This document shows, in pieces, positions 25,738 through 43,335 of a stretch of 64,000 nucleotides of DNA. A program made the position numbers and the translations under genes. Source of the DNA: Talpa occidentalis (lineage: Eukaryota > Chordata > Mammalia > Eulipotyphla > Talpidae); the NCBI RefSeq assembly GCF_014898055.3, contig NW_023601212.1, positions 37,746,329 through 37,810,328 of the forward strand, given 5' to 3'. The notes beneath the pieces are model-generated. The model searched no databases. It had not been told where the DNA came from and saw only the letters and a list, made by a program, of their open reading frames with translations. Positions within the stretch are counted from its first letter, which is position 1, and every line of letters begins with the position of its first letter.

Positions 25738-28700
25738 TTCCAATGAGGATTAAACTGACAATTTTTCCTTATCTAAATTATTAAAGAGAAGGGGGAAAAA
25801 AGGATCATTATAATTTATACCAAACACTTTTGTTTGCTTTTAGAGGGGGGTCAAGCCCTATGCAAATAAAAGTGTTTCCACGGTGGCAGTACTTGTTCCC
25901 AGGAAACTCAGTGCTACAGTACTTGAGCAACCAGAGCCATGAAGCAATTCTTCTTCATAAAAACAGCAACGTCCCTTTCATGGCTTGAAGTTCTGAGTAA
26001 TCCTGGAATCAGAAGCCCTTTTTGTAAGAAGTGCATCGCTTAGTAACCAGAGTTATAGAACCACACAGCTCTTTAAGACCTCCCTTTATATACTGCTACT
26101 CAGCTATTATTGAACATTCAAGCCATAATTAATGACTAAATTATGCTATTACTAAAGGCTGCAAATTAAGTTTGAATAATCTTAAATCTTAACAACTGAT
26201 TTTTAAAATGACTTCACTCTGATTTGCCCTAACCCTTCAGTTACACATTTTGACATCTGAAAATTAGGTTGGGTGTAGGTTCACCTCCCCAAGCATCTTA
26301 AGGTAAAAGGCAATTCTGAGTCCTATTACTATTTCAGGATGCTTCTTTACATTATTTTTCTAACTATAAAGTTCAATATGATGTCACAATTGCAAAAACT
26401 TTAAGTTTCCATGATTCAAATACTACATAAGTGTGTTTTGCTTTAAAAGTTAACATGAGGTTTTGGGGAAGAATTATTTTTTTGATTGTTAGTTTTTAAA
26501 GAAAATTAGCTTACCTTCTTGCAGCCAATAGTTTCTAGTATGTAAACATCTAGTTTGATAACTAAATATCTTTCTTAATTCACACTAAAAATACTGATTA
26601 CTTTCCACAGGAAATAAATTAATTTGTCTCTGCATTCTATTTGCTCTGTCACATCCACTATCTTCCAACTGTTCTTCTGTCGCTATATTCAAGGGTTCCT
26701 CCAGAGTTTTTCTGCCTGAATCACTGTGGCACTGCGGGCCATTCTTCCCCTGGATGCCCACCCACTGAGCACAAGCAAGCATTTTTTCTGAGAGCTAAGG
26801 GCATACTTTCATCTCTCTCCACTCGACCTCAACAGCAAGACAAACAGAGGAGGCCCTCTCCTCAGCTAAGGGGAATACTCTGCAACTTAAACTGGTTTGT
26901 TTGTTGTTTACTGCAGCTTAATCAACATTTAAAGACAATATTATAAAGCTTCTCATTTTTAAAAGGAAACCATTTACTTAAGTTTTATTTAATAGAATAA
27001 GAAATCAAAAAACGGAATATAATATAGACATATTATTCGTTATGAAACTGTTCCTTTCTAAAACACCTAATTTTTATTGTGGCAACAAAAGATAGCATGA
27101 ATTTGCAGTTTCCTAAGTGGGAGAAGATAAATAAGATCAAATCATAACAGTTTAAATCATCCTTTAATTGATACTTTTTTTTAAAGGCAGCTTCAATTAA
27201 GATTCTGGAGCATCTGTTTCAAAAGTAAAGAATGTGGCAAAAAGAGAATCAAAGCATTTATAGTGACCAACACATGCACAAAGCTAGTTCACTGAATGTT
27301 GGAATGCTGGCTAAGATATAAAACTGTGAATTGTTGAAATCCCTGAAAAAATACCATTTTAAACTGTGGATCAAGATATTCACTATAGCTTTTAATCAAA
27401 TCAGTCACAGAAAACCTGGCTCTTCAAGGACTAAAAACACTGTGGTCACTTATTCAGAAAATGATAAATAAAACAAATTGATCTTTTAAAAGCTATTAGA
27501 GAACCGTATAAAAGTAACACAATTCCAAACTTTTTAAACCACTGGATCAGATTTCTTAAATCAAATTATATAAGGTCTGATATGTTACACTGTATACAAA
27601 AGTTCTTTGTACATGCTCATAGTTACAAGGTATTAGATTCAATAAAATAAATCAGAGAAGAAAAAAAGACTCCTTGTAACCAGAGATATTATAGAACACT
27701 AATTCAGGAAGTTATTCAGCAGCTTATAAAGAAATAGGAAGTTGTTGACCAACTACTTGAAGTAGTATTTCCTGTAGGAAAACTGTAAGACAGCTGAAGA
27801 ATGCAGCAATTCTCAGAATAAAGAGAATTCTTTTTAAATAAAAGCTCAATATACAATGTTGGAAAAATTAGTTTTAACCAGTAAATTCAGTAGAAAAATA
27901 ATATACAAAACACAGACTAATAAGCTTTTTTAACATATAGTTTACCATCATACCAAAGCTTGCATATGCTTTTGATAGATACAGGCAGTACCTTACTTCC
28001 ACCACACCACTTGCCAAATTAAGGTATAAGTCTTGTCCAGATGATCTAAATGACCCTGGCAAGGCTTTAAAAATACTAATCTTGCCTGCCTATAATCCCT
28101 CAGTAATTATGCTACCTTGAAACACAGGCCAGGCAACTTCAAAATTCATTCATCTATGGTCTTAAGATGTTTCCAAAAGTCAGTAAGCTGTTTCCAAAGT
28201 CAACATTTCTAAGTTTTCAATCAAATTACATCACCTTGCATGTCTGGACCACTTATGGTCAGATTTCTTCCCGCAAAGTATAAATCTCAATAAATTACAT
28301 ACTTCGTAAGTTGTAAGTTAGTTGCAGCAAGTATCTAAAAGGTTACAGTAAGGTATAATTTTTCACTGTTGAAATGAGTGTACAGGATGCACCTAGTTCA
28401 AGATGTTCATTCCGCACCTATCTGGCAACTTTTATAGACAGAAAAAAACCGTATTTAAGTATTGACTGACTGCAAAGAGAGCCCAATTTCAAAACTATAA
28501 TAAAAATGAACTCTGACAAGAGCAACTTGGCCCCAAAAGTTTTGCTTATCATCTTTGACACATAGCCAGGAAGGATATTAATCTCATTTGCCTGTGCAGT
28601 GAGCAAAAATAAGTATGTTTGTGTCAACTCATATAGCCCACATCATGGAAGTAGCTAACAAGTGGATATGAACTAATCTTCATATAACTTTTCTCCAAAC

Positions 28701-28988
28701 TGCATACTGTTCAAAAAGCAGACATTTTTCATAACAATATGTAGTAGTACCCATCTTCCACATCAGAACTATGGGTCCTCACTATTTAATTCCTGTCAGG
28801 TAATAACGTATCCATGATTTTGCCTGCTTTTACTGACTGAGATCCACCATCTACCAGATCCATCTACCTCTGAAAGGTTTTATTCAAGAAAATTATTCAA
28901 TGGAATAAAAAAAGCCCCTCATGTTTCTTATCATGTAATAAACCTACTTTTACACCTGTGCGAAAGTCCCTCAAAAGTCTTAAAGGAC

Positions 28989-29273
28989 AGGACCTCCCTG
29001 GTGGCACAAAGGGTTAAAATGCAACCTATTAACCTATCTGCAGCCACTGCAGCATGAGTTCGGTCCCCGGCCAGGGAGCTACCCACATGGCACATCAGAC
29101 CTCTACTGACTAGCCTGCTGCTCCCCTCAGCAGTGTATTTCAATACAGTGTATTTCAATCCGCCTGTTCTGTCCCCCACTCTGTCTCTGGTGAATCCTCT
29201 TCACCCTCCACAACTCTGGCCTATACCCCAATTCTTGTGTGCATAAATAAATAAATCTTTAAAAAAAAAAAAA
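28989..29273 (+). repeat. tRNA-derived SINE
   Basis: Contains a short internal duplication of CAGTGTATTTCAAT (29130-29159). Flanks CTTAAAGGACAGG and CTTACAGGACAATC suggest a target duplication. Confidence 0.9.
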
Positions 29274-31085
29274 CTTACAGGACAATCATGTTTCATTGCT
29301 CCTCTTAAGTTTTTTCTTTTCCATATAAGTTTCACTCCAACAACCACTGCCTATGGTATAATTTTTGTATCATTTTGATCTGTTAATCTTCCCACAGGCT
29401 CACTCAAGTGGGGTGATCAGGATGGGGTGATGGTGGGGGGTGTGTGTGTAAACCCTTCATGAATCCACCTATATCAGAATCTTTAAGAGACATTTCTTTT
29501 CAGAGTAAAATCCACTGGAAACAAAAATAAATGCAGAAAATACTTCTTTCTGCTCAAAACAAAAAGATCATTCAAAATAATTAAAATATAGGCAGATGTT
29601 ATAACAAAGTACAAAGACTAGAAGAGCATCAATGCTGATCTTTAACCTTATACTTTTAGCCACAGCAACAACCAAAGAAAACAGCCAAGCAGGCCATTAC
29701 ACTGTTTAAAATCCTCCCTGGGCCAGCATGTGACCCAGCAGGGAGAGGTTCAAAAAAGTACAGCCTTTCTTTTTCCTCCTAACAACCTGGTTTGTTTCCA
29801 TTCCTTTTTCCTTCAAGACACATCCCTCACAGCTAGCAGCTCTTTCAATCATTTACTTTGGACGTCTGCTTGAGAACAAATGATCTTGCTCATGCAGATG
29901 AGTTTGCCAGACTTGTGTGTACTTTCCAGTCTCAGGCCCTTTATTGTTCTGGTTGAAACCTGACCCTTTGAAATGGATACCAAGACACCAGAAAAAACGA
30001 ATTTAAAAAGGGAAAAAATTGCAGGAGAGGGGGCAAAAAACTAGAAACTTTTCCTATATCAAACTTTTCCCTCTGCTCGCCTCCGACATACACCTGTCAC
30101 AGAACTCAACCTTATATTACAAGGTAACAATCCAACCTGAAAGATGATCAACATAAAATACTAATTAAGAAATATACAAAAAATTAGTACCATTAATTAA
30201 ATTATCTGATCTGTAAGACAGATTACGTTAGTAGATTGTCAAGACAATCTACAATTTGAATTCTTTTCCACTATCATCGCAACCTTAAAATTCTGTAAGC
30301 AACATTTCAAAAACATCAATTTCAGTATAATTACTTTCAGTTAAGTTGTATACACTTTATCCAACAAGTCAGATAAAAATGTTAAGATCTTAAAAATTAG
30401 AGGATAAAATTGTTTCTGCTCAGCTTTAATAAAATTTTACCATTTTGTTAAAAAAAGGCCAATAAAAATAACCCAATGACCTTTTTGTTTTCCCAGACTG
30501 CTTCTCAAACCGCTACTTTGAAAAATGTTTGCCACTTAGTGACTGAATATAAAACCTGAAATTTTGTATTTATCATTACATTTTGGGAAAAAACTGGTAA
30601 TTTTCATCAAACTACAACTACAGAGCTTACCATTTCACATTTTAAAATACTGTAAAATTAGACTTCCAAAGACGTCTTAATTTATTTTGGTGATTCATCT
30701 CTAGCAATAAAATATCCATTTTAAAAGATATATTTTATAAAATCTTGGTAGCCTTATAATTCTCACAATTTGAAATTTGTCAGGGTATTCCTTCAGTTTC
30801 GAGCCAGGCTAATGAACAGATTCGGCACAAATTCAAAATGAGAATATCCAAACTGCCACAAAGAAAAAGATTATTTATTAAAAGGCTCTCAATCAATCAA
30901 GCTTTCAAAATATTACAAGGTAATCAGGTCATTCCAAACAGGAAAAAAAAAATTGTGGGGGGAAAAAAACTTAGCTTCACATTAGTATTAAAGAAAAAAA
31001 CATGATGTATTAAAGAAAAGACATGATGTTTCATGTCTTTACTCTCTTTTCCAAACTTTACTTTTCTCAGAAAATAATCTACTTA

Positions 31086-34900
<3,815 letters not shown>

Positions 34901-35679
34901 GCTCCGCCCCCTCGCGGCTCTTCCTTCCTATGCGCGCCCGCCCGCACCGGATCCGCCGCAGCCAACTTTCCCGGCGAGTTCCTGCATTCCTGCCGCCGCG
35001 CGCCCGCCGCCCGCCACGTGACCGCCCGCCCGGCCGCGCTCCGGGGGAGGCCGCGAGGCTCGCGGCGCGCCCGACCGCCGCTCCGCCGAGGCCGGGAGAA
35101 GTCCGAGGGGTCGCGGAAAGCCGCGTCTCGCCCCCCCGCCGCAGCCCGACGGCACCCCCGGAGCCTGTAACCAGCACTGGATTTAATCGGAGTCCGACTT
35201 TTAAACGTCGGCTTGGTTTCCCCCACTTCTTAATATACCCCCCAAAAAAGTAAAAGAAAAGAAAAATCCCACTTCGAAGGGGTCAACAGCCATGTGAAGT
35301 TTAGCAACTAGATCTGTAAGTCCGTGTAATTGACTAGAAAACAAAATTGCCCTTTTCTTACGTGACAACTTTTTTGCACTCAAACTTCCAAGAGCGTCCT
35401 GGAAAATCTCAACGTAAAAAATAAAAATAAAAGTCTGTGGTTGCCTTAGGTGCCAAGCGTTTGTCCGGGTACCTGCCTTGCACCCTTAAGGGGACAGGGT
35501 CCGCCCCTCATTGTTATCCCTGGTCTTATTCCTGGTGGGGACCAACGTGGACTCTGGCTGGGGTGATTTGAGTCCAGCCCAGGCGCCCGGTTCCCTAGCT
35601 GGCAGTGTCATGCATGCAAGGAGTCCATCTGAAATCACTCAAAAGCAAAGAGTTTAATGTTGTTTAATTCATACACTGA

Positions 35680-35790
35680 TTTTTTTTAAGGCAGCCTTAT
35701 TGAGATACAATTCACATACCATAACTCATCATCACATACCATCCTTTTATGAAATTTAATGTTTTTATTCACTGGGTTGTGCAGCACTAC
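35680..35790 (-). repeat. L1 3' tail, reverse
   Basis: CTTATTGAGATACAATTCAC with CATACCATAACTCATC is the reversed end of an old L1 family. Confidence 0.7.
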
Positions 35791-36114
35791 TGATTTTAAA
35801 TCCACTAGCCCATTCTAAAGAAATCTGAGTTCTTGTTTGAAAGATTTTGTCTGCTATGCTAGTGAAACAGATGTATAAATAGGATTAAGCAAGAAAAGGT
35901 CCCCTGAGCAAAAAGATAATCTCCTGTTCCAGCCAGGACTTGCCCTGGAGAATTCTGAAGAGGGAACTCTACCATAGTTTATATGGCAGATTCTAATCAA
36001 CTGTTCTGGACCCCAACTCCCACTGAAGAAAGGAATTCTCCTCAATGACTCCTTCCTGGATTATCTCCACCCCATCCCCAAAGGTCAAGTGTGTTTAATC
36101 ACAAACATTAGGTT

Positions 36115-36300
36115 CTGAAATTAGGCTTGAATTCAGATCCCAGTTCTACCTCACTAGCTGTGAGACATTGGACAAATAACTTATTTCCTGTTCTTTAATT
36201 TCTTCAGTATTGAGGTTAGAGGTAGTAACACCTATTTCATAAATCAGTGATGCACATAAAATCAGCAGGTGGACATGAGTAAGCACTTAAGTCCAGTGTT
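36115..36300 (+). repeat. MIR
   Basis: TTGAATTCAGATCCCAG, CTAGCTGTGAGACATTGG and a final AGTAAGCACTTAA match the MIR order. Confidence 0.75.
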
Positions 36301-38039
36301 GTGTGCGTAGTGAGTAGGGAGTCACACTGCCCCATGTTCACAGATCAATTCACAGGTAACATGGCTTCTCCTTTGCAGCAACCCCCAAAGGCTCCCTATG
36401 AACAGACTCTTCCTCTCATATCCAATAATCAATCCACACAAACAAAACTATGGGCAAAAACTATGTATTCAAAACGTCACCTGAAAAAAAAAATGTGTGA
36501 AGAACCAAACTGATTGAAAACCTAGGATTGTAATGGAATCTGTTGCTTTACTAGAACATTTACTACATGGACACTATAATTAAAGGGCTTAGGGTACAGT
36601 AGAGGTTGCTTTGTTCAATATTGTTTCACCTGCCATTAAATTGAGAACAAAATTACTTTGATTAGAGGATTGAAACTCTGGAGTGATTTGAAGTTCTGTC
36701 AGCACTTCTGTAGCATCAGTGAAGATTTTGAAATTTACTGTTCCTCATCTATAAAATATCAATCAGAGTTTACTAAAAGATAAAGATAACACATACTCAA
36801 TTTCTTGGTCCCCACTCTGTTACTCTCTAGTTCCCCTTTAAGACCCATTACCAGTTTAGGGCACCTTTAGGTGGGAGTTGTTTTCCTACAGACACCCACC
36901 ATCAGTTTTCCTATGTCATTTTCAGTGTCCCTGAAGACCACTATGTGAAAGATTCAGTCCTACAAGTACTTCAACTCTCAATTACAATGTACCCTCATCT
37001 CCACTCTACTGTTTTAGCCACCTGCTCCTATGTCCACACTCTGTCATCATCGAAATATTCCAGTTGGAAAATGTTTATTTTTCTCTTGATAGTGTTTGGT
37101 TCTCTGGTTCCATTCTTCACACCTGATTTACTATTACTTGATTTCTATTAACCTGAGTTACTATTAACCTCTTCTCTTTGCTACCAACCTATCACTCCCT
37201 CCTGCTTTACTTCTTTTCTAATTCAATTTCAATATTATAACTCATTGTTTCAATCTCGTATAATCATCTATGCCCTCTATTCTTTTGCTCTGTGTATTTC
37301 AGTGTACTGCATCTGTTAAACTGGATTATTCCAGTCATGTTTTGTTCCATTCCAACACCTAAACTTATGGGGACGCTGACTCTCATTCATTAAAAGCTTC
37401 CATCAAAACTTTTGATACTTTGACATTTTTAATGGTTATAGATTATCATCCCAGAGATGATAAGAAGGCATTTATTTTAGAACTTTAAACTTTGTCCAAT
37501 TACCTATCCATTGTGAATTGACATTTTAAGTAAATGCTGGTATTATCTGATGAGTAGCATAATTATATTGCCTTGCAAGCATTGTGTGTTAGCAGCATTC
37601 ACTGGCTGAGTATAAACGTTTAAAACAGCCTGGTTTTGCAACCTCTCTTGGCAGTGCATTGCTCAGTGATATCAAGGTTGCAAACAAGATGTGTCCAGCC
37701 CTTGTCTAGCCTCTGGAAAGCATGCCTGGGACAACTGGAGAGAAACACAAATGACAGAAGCGGTGCCTCTCTATTCTTACAGTCTCAAGCACAGTTCCTC
37801 AAGCATAGTTCTTCAGGCACAGGATCAGCTACTCACTCACTTGATAAAGCTGTTCTAAACCTTACCACTGTCCTCAGGTTGATTCCTCGCCCTCCTGCCC
37901 TTCAGAAATTTGCATTGCCACCAACTACTCAGAGAAATGGAGACTACCATGCCCAAAAGCTCCCAAAGTTCCTCCTGAGCCTCCAGAAGCAAGTAGACAT
38001 CTTCACAAGCCCTTCCATGGGCACATTGGTGGAAAGCAA

Positions 38040-38250
38040 AGCCTCTTTTCCCCTTCCTCACCTTTCCTTCTTTTACCCCTTGACTCAGACATCTAAAACT
38101 GAACTCTCTACCCCTGCTTTCTCCACTTCCAACCCCATAGACACACTCCCAAGCCAACTCCTCCTCTGATTCACCCTCTAGGTTCATGGCTCCTGGTCTA
38201 CCTTTGTTTCAGTGCCTTCATACTCAGCCTCCCACAGCCCCTGACACTCC
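38040..38250 (+). repeat. L2-like remnant
   Basis: CATCTAAAACTGAACTCTC followed by a Cys/Pro-rich pyrimidine stretch resembles L2 ORF2 3' DNA. Boundaries unclear; it may begin as early as 37.66 kb. Confidence 0.4.
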
Positions 38251-39059
38251 ACCAGTAAATGATGTATGTTCCTAGTTGTTCGCATGTCTACAAGTCAGCT
38301 GCCTGGCTCTGAGCACTGCTACTTCATTTCCCACTGCTTTGTGCAGAGCTTCTAAAATCATGTCCCTGCTTTTGTTTTTTTGTGGCTCTATCAGATTTCT
38401 CCTCTGATGGCAGAAGGATCTTTCCAGCCAGCAAATTCCATACTGGTATGATATCAGATCTTGGTGTGGTATAGAAGGCCTTGCCATTCTAATCCGTGCT
38501 TCCTTCTCAACACCTCTCTGTGATTCACTCCTAGGACTTCTGGTTTGCAAGCACAATGAACGGCCTGTGGTCCCTGAGTAAGCCATTTCCCCTCATCCTT
38601 TGGCATGTGCAGGCTATATTCTTACTCGCAACTCTGGGCCTCGAATTTTCCCTTGGTTTCCCTGGAGACTCAACCTTCCAGCACTAAGTGGGTGGGAACC
38701 TCTTCACCAAACCCCTCCTTGGTTCTTCCTTACTATCTGGTCCTGATCCAGAATCATCGAGGAGCTTCTCCTCTGGGCTCTCGCTGAATCTGACCCCCAC
38801 CTCCATTAGGGCCTTTATCATAGTTCACTGTCATCATTTATGTGTCTGTGTCCCCAACATGACTCTGGGTGCTTCTGCAGCAGTGTCTCCCATCTTTCCA
38901 TCCAGCAATGTTCTGTTAGTAAGTAGATGCTCAAAAACACAGAGAAGAAAGAGGGAAGAGAGGTAAGCACAGACCCCAGAAGAAGAGGTGGGATTGGAGC
39001 TCAAACAATGATGCTGCCATGATGCAAATAATTCTGTGTGACATAGCTCTTATATGTCA

Positions 39060-39175
39060 CGATATTTAATAAATGGTGATGAATTTGCCCAGGCAGTTTA
39101 AATAACTTGCCCAAAGCTGTGCTGCTAAGTGCTAGAGCTGAATTTGAGTCATTTCTGATTCCAGAGTGTAACCTT
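39060..39175 (-). repeat. MIR remnant
   Basis: AACTTGCCCAAAGCTGTG followed by GAGCTGAATTTGAGTC is the reversed MIR core. Confidence 0.6.
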
Positions 39176-39291
39176 CCCACAGGAATGTTATGTTTGATTT
39201 CAGACAGCTCAAAAGAACCACTGACAAATGCACATACAAGTAGAAGAAAAGGGGATGTTGGAATCCTGTCATTTAAAAAATATGTCACTTT

Positions 39292-39560
39292 GGGCCTCCC
39301 TGGTGGCACAAAGTGTTAAGCACTGCACTATGAAGCAATCCGCAGCCTCTGCAGCATGAGTTCAATCCCTGGCTGGCCAGAAAGCAACCCACATGGCGCA
39401 GCAGACCTCTCCTGTCTTTCCGGCTGCTCCCCTCAGCAGTGTATTTCAGTCAGTCTGCCTGTTCTGCTCCCCACTCTGTCTCTGGTGTATCCTTTCACAC
39501 CCCCCCCCACATCTCTGTTCTGTACCCCAGCTCTATATGCATAAATAAATGTTTAAAAAA
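39292..39560 (+). repeat. tRNA-derived SINE, complete
   Basis: Flanked by AAAAAATATGTCACTT and AAAAAATATCTCACTT. First SINE after a 10-kb stretch without any. Confidence 0.9.
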
Positions 39561-39583
39561 TAAAAAATATCTCACTTATTTCT

Positions 39584-39797
39584 GGGCCTCCCTGGTGGTG
39601 CAGGGGTTAAAGACAGTGCTATCAAATGAAAACCACATGGCACAGCTCCCCTTAGTAGTGTATTTCAGTAGATCTGCCTATTCCTATTCCTCTACCCACT
39701 CTATCTCTGGTGAATCCTCTCACCAACCCCCACATCTCTGGCCTGTACCCCAGTTCTTGTATACATAAGTAAATAAAAAAAATTTTTTTAAAAAAAG
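39584..39797 (+). repeat. tRNA-derived SINE, internally deleted
   Basis: Only 24 bp after the preceding copy. The central tRNA-like part (B box) is missing; ends in an A/T-rich tail. Confidence 0.85.
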
Positions 39798-40282
39798 AAT
39801 GAAGCTGGGCTGATTTTTGGGAAATCAGATAAAAAGTGTGAACAGACAAGGAGTTTTTAAGAAAAAAGTTCACTGGACAATTATACTTTTTGGGGGGGTT
39901 ATATTATAAGTGACTCAGGTTATCTCAGTAAATAAGGGTCTAGCTTAAGAATTCACAGGGAGAAAGGGATAAGTCACATTATAAGCAGCTGAAGTTGGAG
40001 ATCATGGAGCTGTTTCTTGCCCAGGATTCTCCATACCTCTAGCTATATTGAGGGTTATCTAGCCCTCCAGAATCAATTATTCTCAAGTTGCAAGTTCCCC
40101 TATCATAGTTATTCACTGCTGAGACTTGGTAAAACTCTTCTTGCGTTCCTCATGATTTCTGTTCACTCACAGTTTCAGTAGCCCCTTCTGCATATTTCCT
40201 CTATTTCTGGGACTTTGTACCACCCGCTAAGTAAGTATCTGGCACTAAGTGGATGAAATGAAGATGAAACAGTTGTATAACT

Positions 40283-40471
40283 GGGCCTCCCTTGTGGCAC
40301 AAGGGGTAGGCACTGTACTATGAAGCAATCCGAAGCTCAGTTCGATCCCCAGCCTGCCAGGGAGAAACCCACGTGGCACAGCAGACCTCTCTTGTGTCAC
40401 CCGCTGCTCCCCTTGGCAGTGTATTTTCGTCAATCTGCCTGTTCTGTTCCCCACTCTGTCTCTGATGGATC

Positions 40472-40503
<32 letters not shown>

Positions 40504-40565
40504 CCGCATCTCTGGCTTGTGCCCCAGCTCTTGTATGCATAAATAAACCTTTAAAAAAAAAAAAA
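40283..40565 (+). repeat. tRNA-derived SINE with internal CA repeat
   Basis: Perfect flanking duplication GAAACAGTTGTATAA. A CA run at 40477-40504 has grown inside the usual CTCACCCCC region. Confidence 0.92.
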
Positions 40566-40584
40566 GAAACAGTTGTATAAGTAC

Positions 40585-40690
40585 TTACAGAGCACTGATT
40601 ACATGCCAGGCATTGGTAATAATTGGTATAATAATGTCTACATTCAAAATAATAAGGATTAAATGGAAGAAGCATGAATGCGTTTTTATT
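40585..40690 (-). repeat. MIR remnant
   Basis: GATTACATGCCAGGCATTGG is MIR-like (reverse). Short. Confidence 0.45.
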
Positions 40691-41080
40691 ATTGCATCGA
40701 GGAGGACTAAGGGGGTTTGAGATTTCATTGACTTGATACAGCTGCATGAAGCGCGAGTGAGGAATAGTTTGCCCAGGGAAGTTCTATTTGACCTGAAAGG
40801 ACAATTGTTCAACTCAGAGACTTTATTCCAGAGTTTTTCACTTTAACATTCAGAAGGTATTTTGTTTGTGAATTAACATAGTCCTGAAACTACTCTTTCA
40901 CTCACATTCATGTTCTGAATTCTTAAATTTAAAATGTTATTTCCCACAGCCTCTGTCAATTATTGTGCATGTTCCACATTTGACACTAATCAGTAATCAT
41001 GAGATAGACTCTGGCTCGAAAGAGATCCCTCTATAATAGCTAGAAACCACCGTGAAGGATAAATGAATATGATTATGATA

Positions 41081-41113
41081 CTTACTGCCTTGAAGAGACT
41101 TACTGCCTTGAAG
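41081..41113. repeat. Tandem duplication, period 18
   Basis: CTTACTGCCTTGAAG at 41081-41095 and 41099-41113. Confidence 0.93.
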
Positions 41114-42257
41114 CACTGTTTTTCAGTCTAGTCGTGAGAAGGGAACCGCAAATCTCATCCCCCTACTTCTAATTTATAACTCTAAACCAGCCCCTTCTTA
41201 AAAACAAATTCAGAGTACAGATTACTGATCTTACTATCTAACAAATACTAGCAGAATTGGAAAACTGATTTAGCACATATTTAGATGTTTAAAGACAGGG
41301 TCACTGCAAAACTATATAACCTGCTAGAGGGTATTTCTACATTTCCTGGAGACTTCATTCATTCAGAACATGTTACTTTGCAGTGTGTGACAATAAGCGG
41401 GCTTAGATGAAGGGAAGATGCCTTTGGATTATAGCTATGATAAGTCTAAGCAAATAAGAAAGGTAAATATGGTCTCAAATGGTCATTTGGTTACCAATTT
41501 TAGAGAACTGCCATTTTAAAGCACTTAAGAAATAGACATCTACATGCAAATTATTATTTTAAAAACCAAAATCGCATTCACCCATTTAGTTAACAGCATC
41601 AGCTAGGGTGGGGAGATGAGTTTAGAAAAGAGGCAAGCTACATCACTTTACAATGACACTACTTCATAGTAAAAAAAAAAAAATTATAATGCTAACTTTT
41701 CACTTATTTAAATATGCTTTTCTAACATTGGTTGTATGTATAGTGGAAACTTAAGAGCAGAGAAAAATATTTATGAACAACTCTACTCAGATACTATCTG
41801 GGTGTGCTAGTTTTTAAAACTAATGAACACTATGCCAGGGTATGACAACCTTCTACAAGAGTGGGTAGATGGCTCAACTCTGTTCTGTTAAGTTCGGGGA
41901 CCTGTCAGATCCATTACAGAAAGCCCATTCTTTTCAAATACAGGTATTTTTGATATTATAACACTGTAGATGCATTTTGGTTAATGCTTTCTTTTCTAAT
42001 GTAGTTAATATACTGCAGTTAAAAAAAGTTAAATCAGAATTCTTCTAAAATTTAGCTAGAGTTATCCACATGGAAGAAATTAAAGTTTTTTCTGAGAGTT
42101 GATGGGAAGACATTTTGAGCATGAAGCCTTTCAGGCTTAGGGTAGAACTAAGTGGGGCCCCGAAGAGTATCTCCAATTCAGTAGAAAATACTGGCTGTCA
42201 AATTCAGGCATATGATTTCCCCAACCAGGCCTGAAAGTAGAAGCTACTAGATCTCTT

Positions 42258-42325
42258 CTGCTGCAGAGGCTGTGGATAGCTTCACAGTGCTGTGCTTAAC
42301 CTCTTGCACTGCCAGGGAGGCCCCC
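42258..42325 (-). repeat. tRNA-derived SINE fragment (5' head)
   Basis: Only the first 68 bp of the SINE in reverse, from GCAGAGGCTGTGGATAGC to GCCAGGGAGGCCCCC. Rest of the body absent. Confidence 0.8.
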
Positions 42326-42650
42326 GTTTTATAATTTAGATAAGAATCTCTCAATCTCACCACTTATTCTACAGATATCTATTACTAATATATAACATGT
42401 ATTTTATTGATAATTGAAATAAATTTGTTTACTTGGTAACATGTTCATGTTGTAAAGAATCTCAAAAAGTTATGTCTTGAATCTCACCTGAAAGCTAATG
42501 AGTAAACCTTTTGAAAGACCCACAAACAGGGATTTCCCTTTGCTTATAGTTTTAACATTCTGTTATTTTACCATATGTATACTTCAGTATGACACATGGC
42601 ATAAAAATGTTTCAAACGCCATTAAATTAAAAACCAAGATTTTTGAGACT

Positions 42651-42688
42651 ATGTACCTCTTAATATCTTGATGTACCTCTTAATATCT
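42651..42688. repeat. Tandem duplication, period 20
   Basis: ATGTACCTCTTAATATCT at 42651-42668 and 42671-42688, perfect. Confidence 0.94.
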
Positions 42689-43206
42689 CACTTATTTCCT
42701 CTTTAACCTATGTCTCTAGTGTCCTGGCTAATAAGTGAAGAACATCTGGATACCATCTCTGTCTAAAATCCCTTCATATATTTGAATATAATTATTAAAT
42801 TTTCCCTCGCTCTTTTTTCTAAACAATCCCAGTTCCTTAACCTTTACCCAATGTTTTGTTTCTCAACTCTTTAATCATCTTCTTGCAGTCATCTGAATCC
42901 TCTCCAAGAACCTCATGTTCTCCAGTTGTTAATGTCACTATATATTGCCCAAACATCACTTGTTTATATACAACTGATTAAAATTGGTGAGGATCATTTA
43001 CATATTTTCTATGTGTACAAGTGCATACTTTAACATTCTTTAAAAACAGATGTGGCTTTAGGAAGTCAAAATGTGAACTCTCATAATGTGCACATGAATT
43101 TGTTAGGCAGAATTAGAACAATAAATAGCATTTTAGACTTAGCCCATGTCTCTCCTTTTACAGAAGAATCTGAACACTTGAGTGGTTAATCTGCTCAGTT
43201 GGATAA

Positions 43207-43335
43207 AGCAGCCACTAGCCACATATTAGAAAATTTGCTTCCTTAGTCACATCAGCCATATTTCACATCCTCAATTGCTACCCAGGTAACCAGTAGCTAG
43301 ACAGCACAGATATAGAACATTCCCCTCATTGCAGA
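43207..43335 (+). repeat. MER58-like DNA transposon remnant (hAT-Charlie)
   Basis: GCAGCCACTAGCCACATA at one side and TAGCTAGACAGCACAGAT, GAACATTCCCCTCATTGC at the other resemble the internal symmetry of MER58-type non-autonomous hAT elements. Diverged. Confidence 0.45.

Noticed and set aside
37636..38169. 177-codon open frame on the plus strand
   Set aside because: Ser/Leu/Pro-rich with no recognisable family, it overlaps L2-like DNA and has no promoter or splice context.
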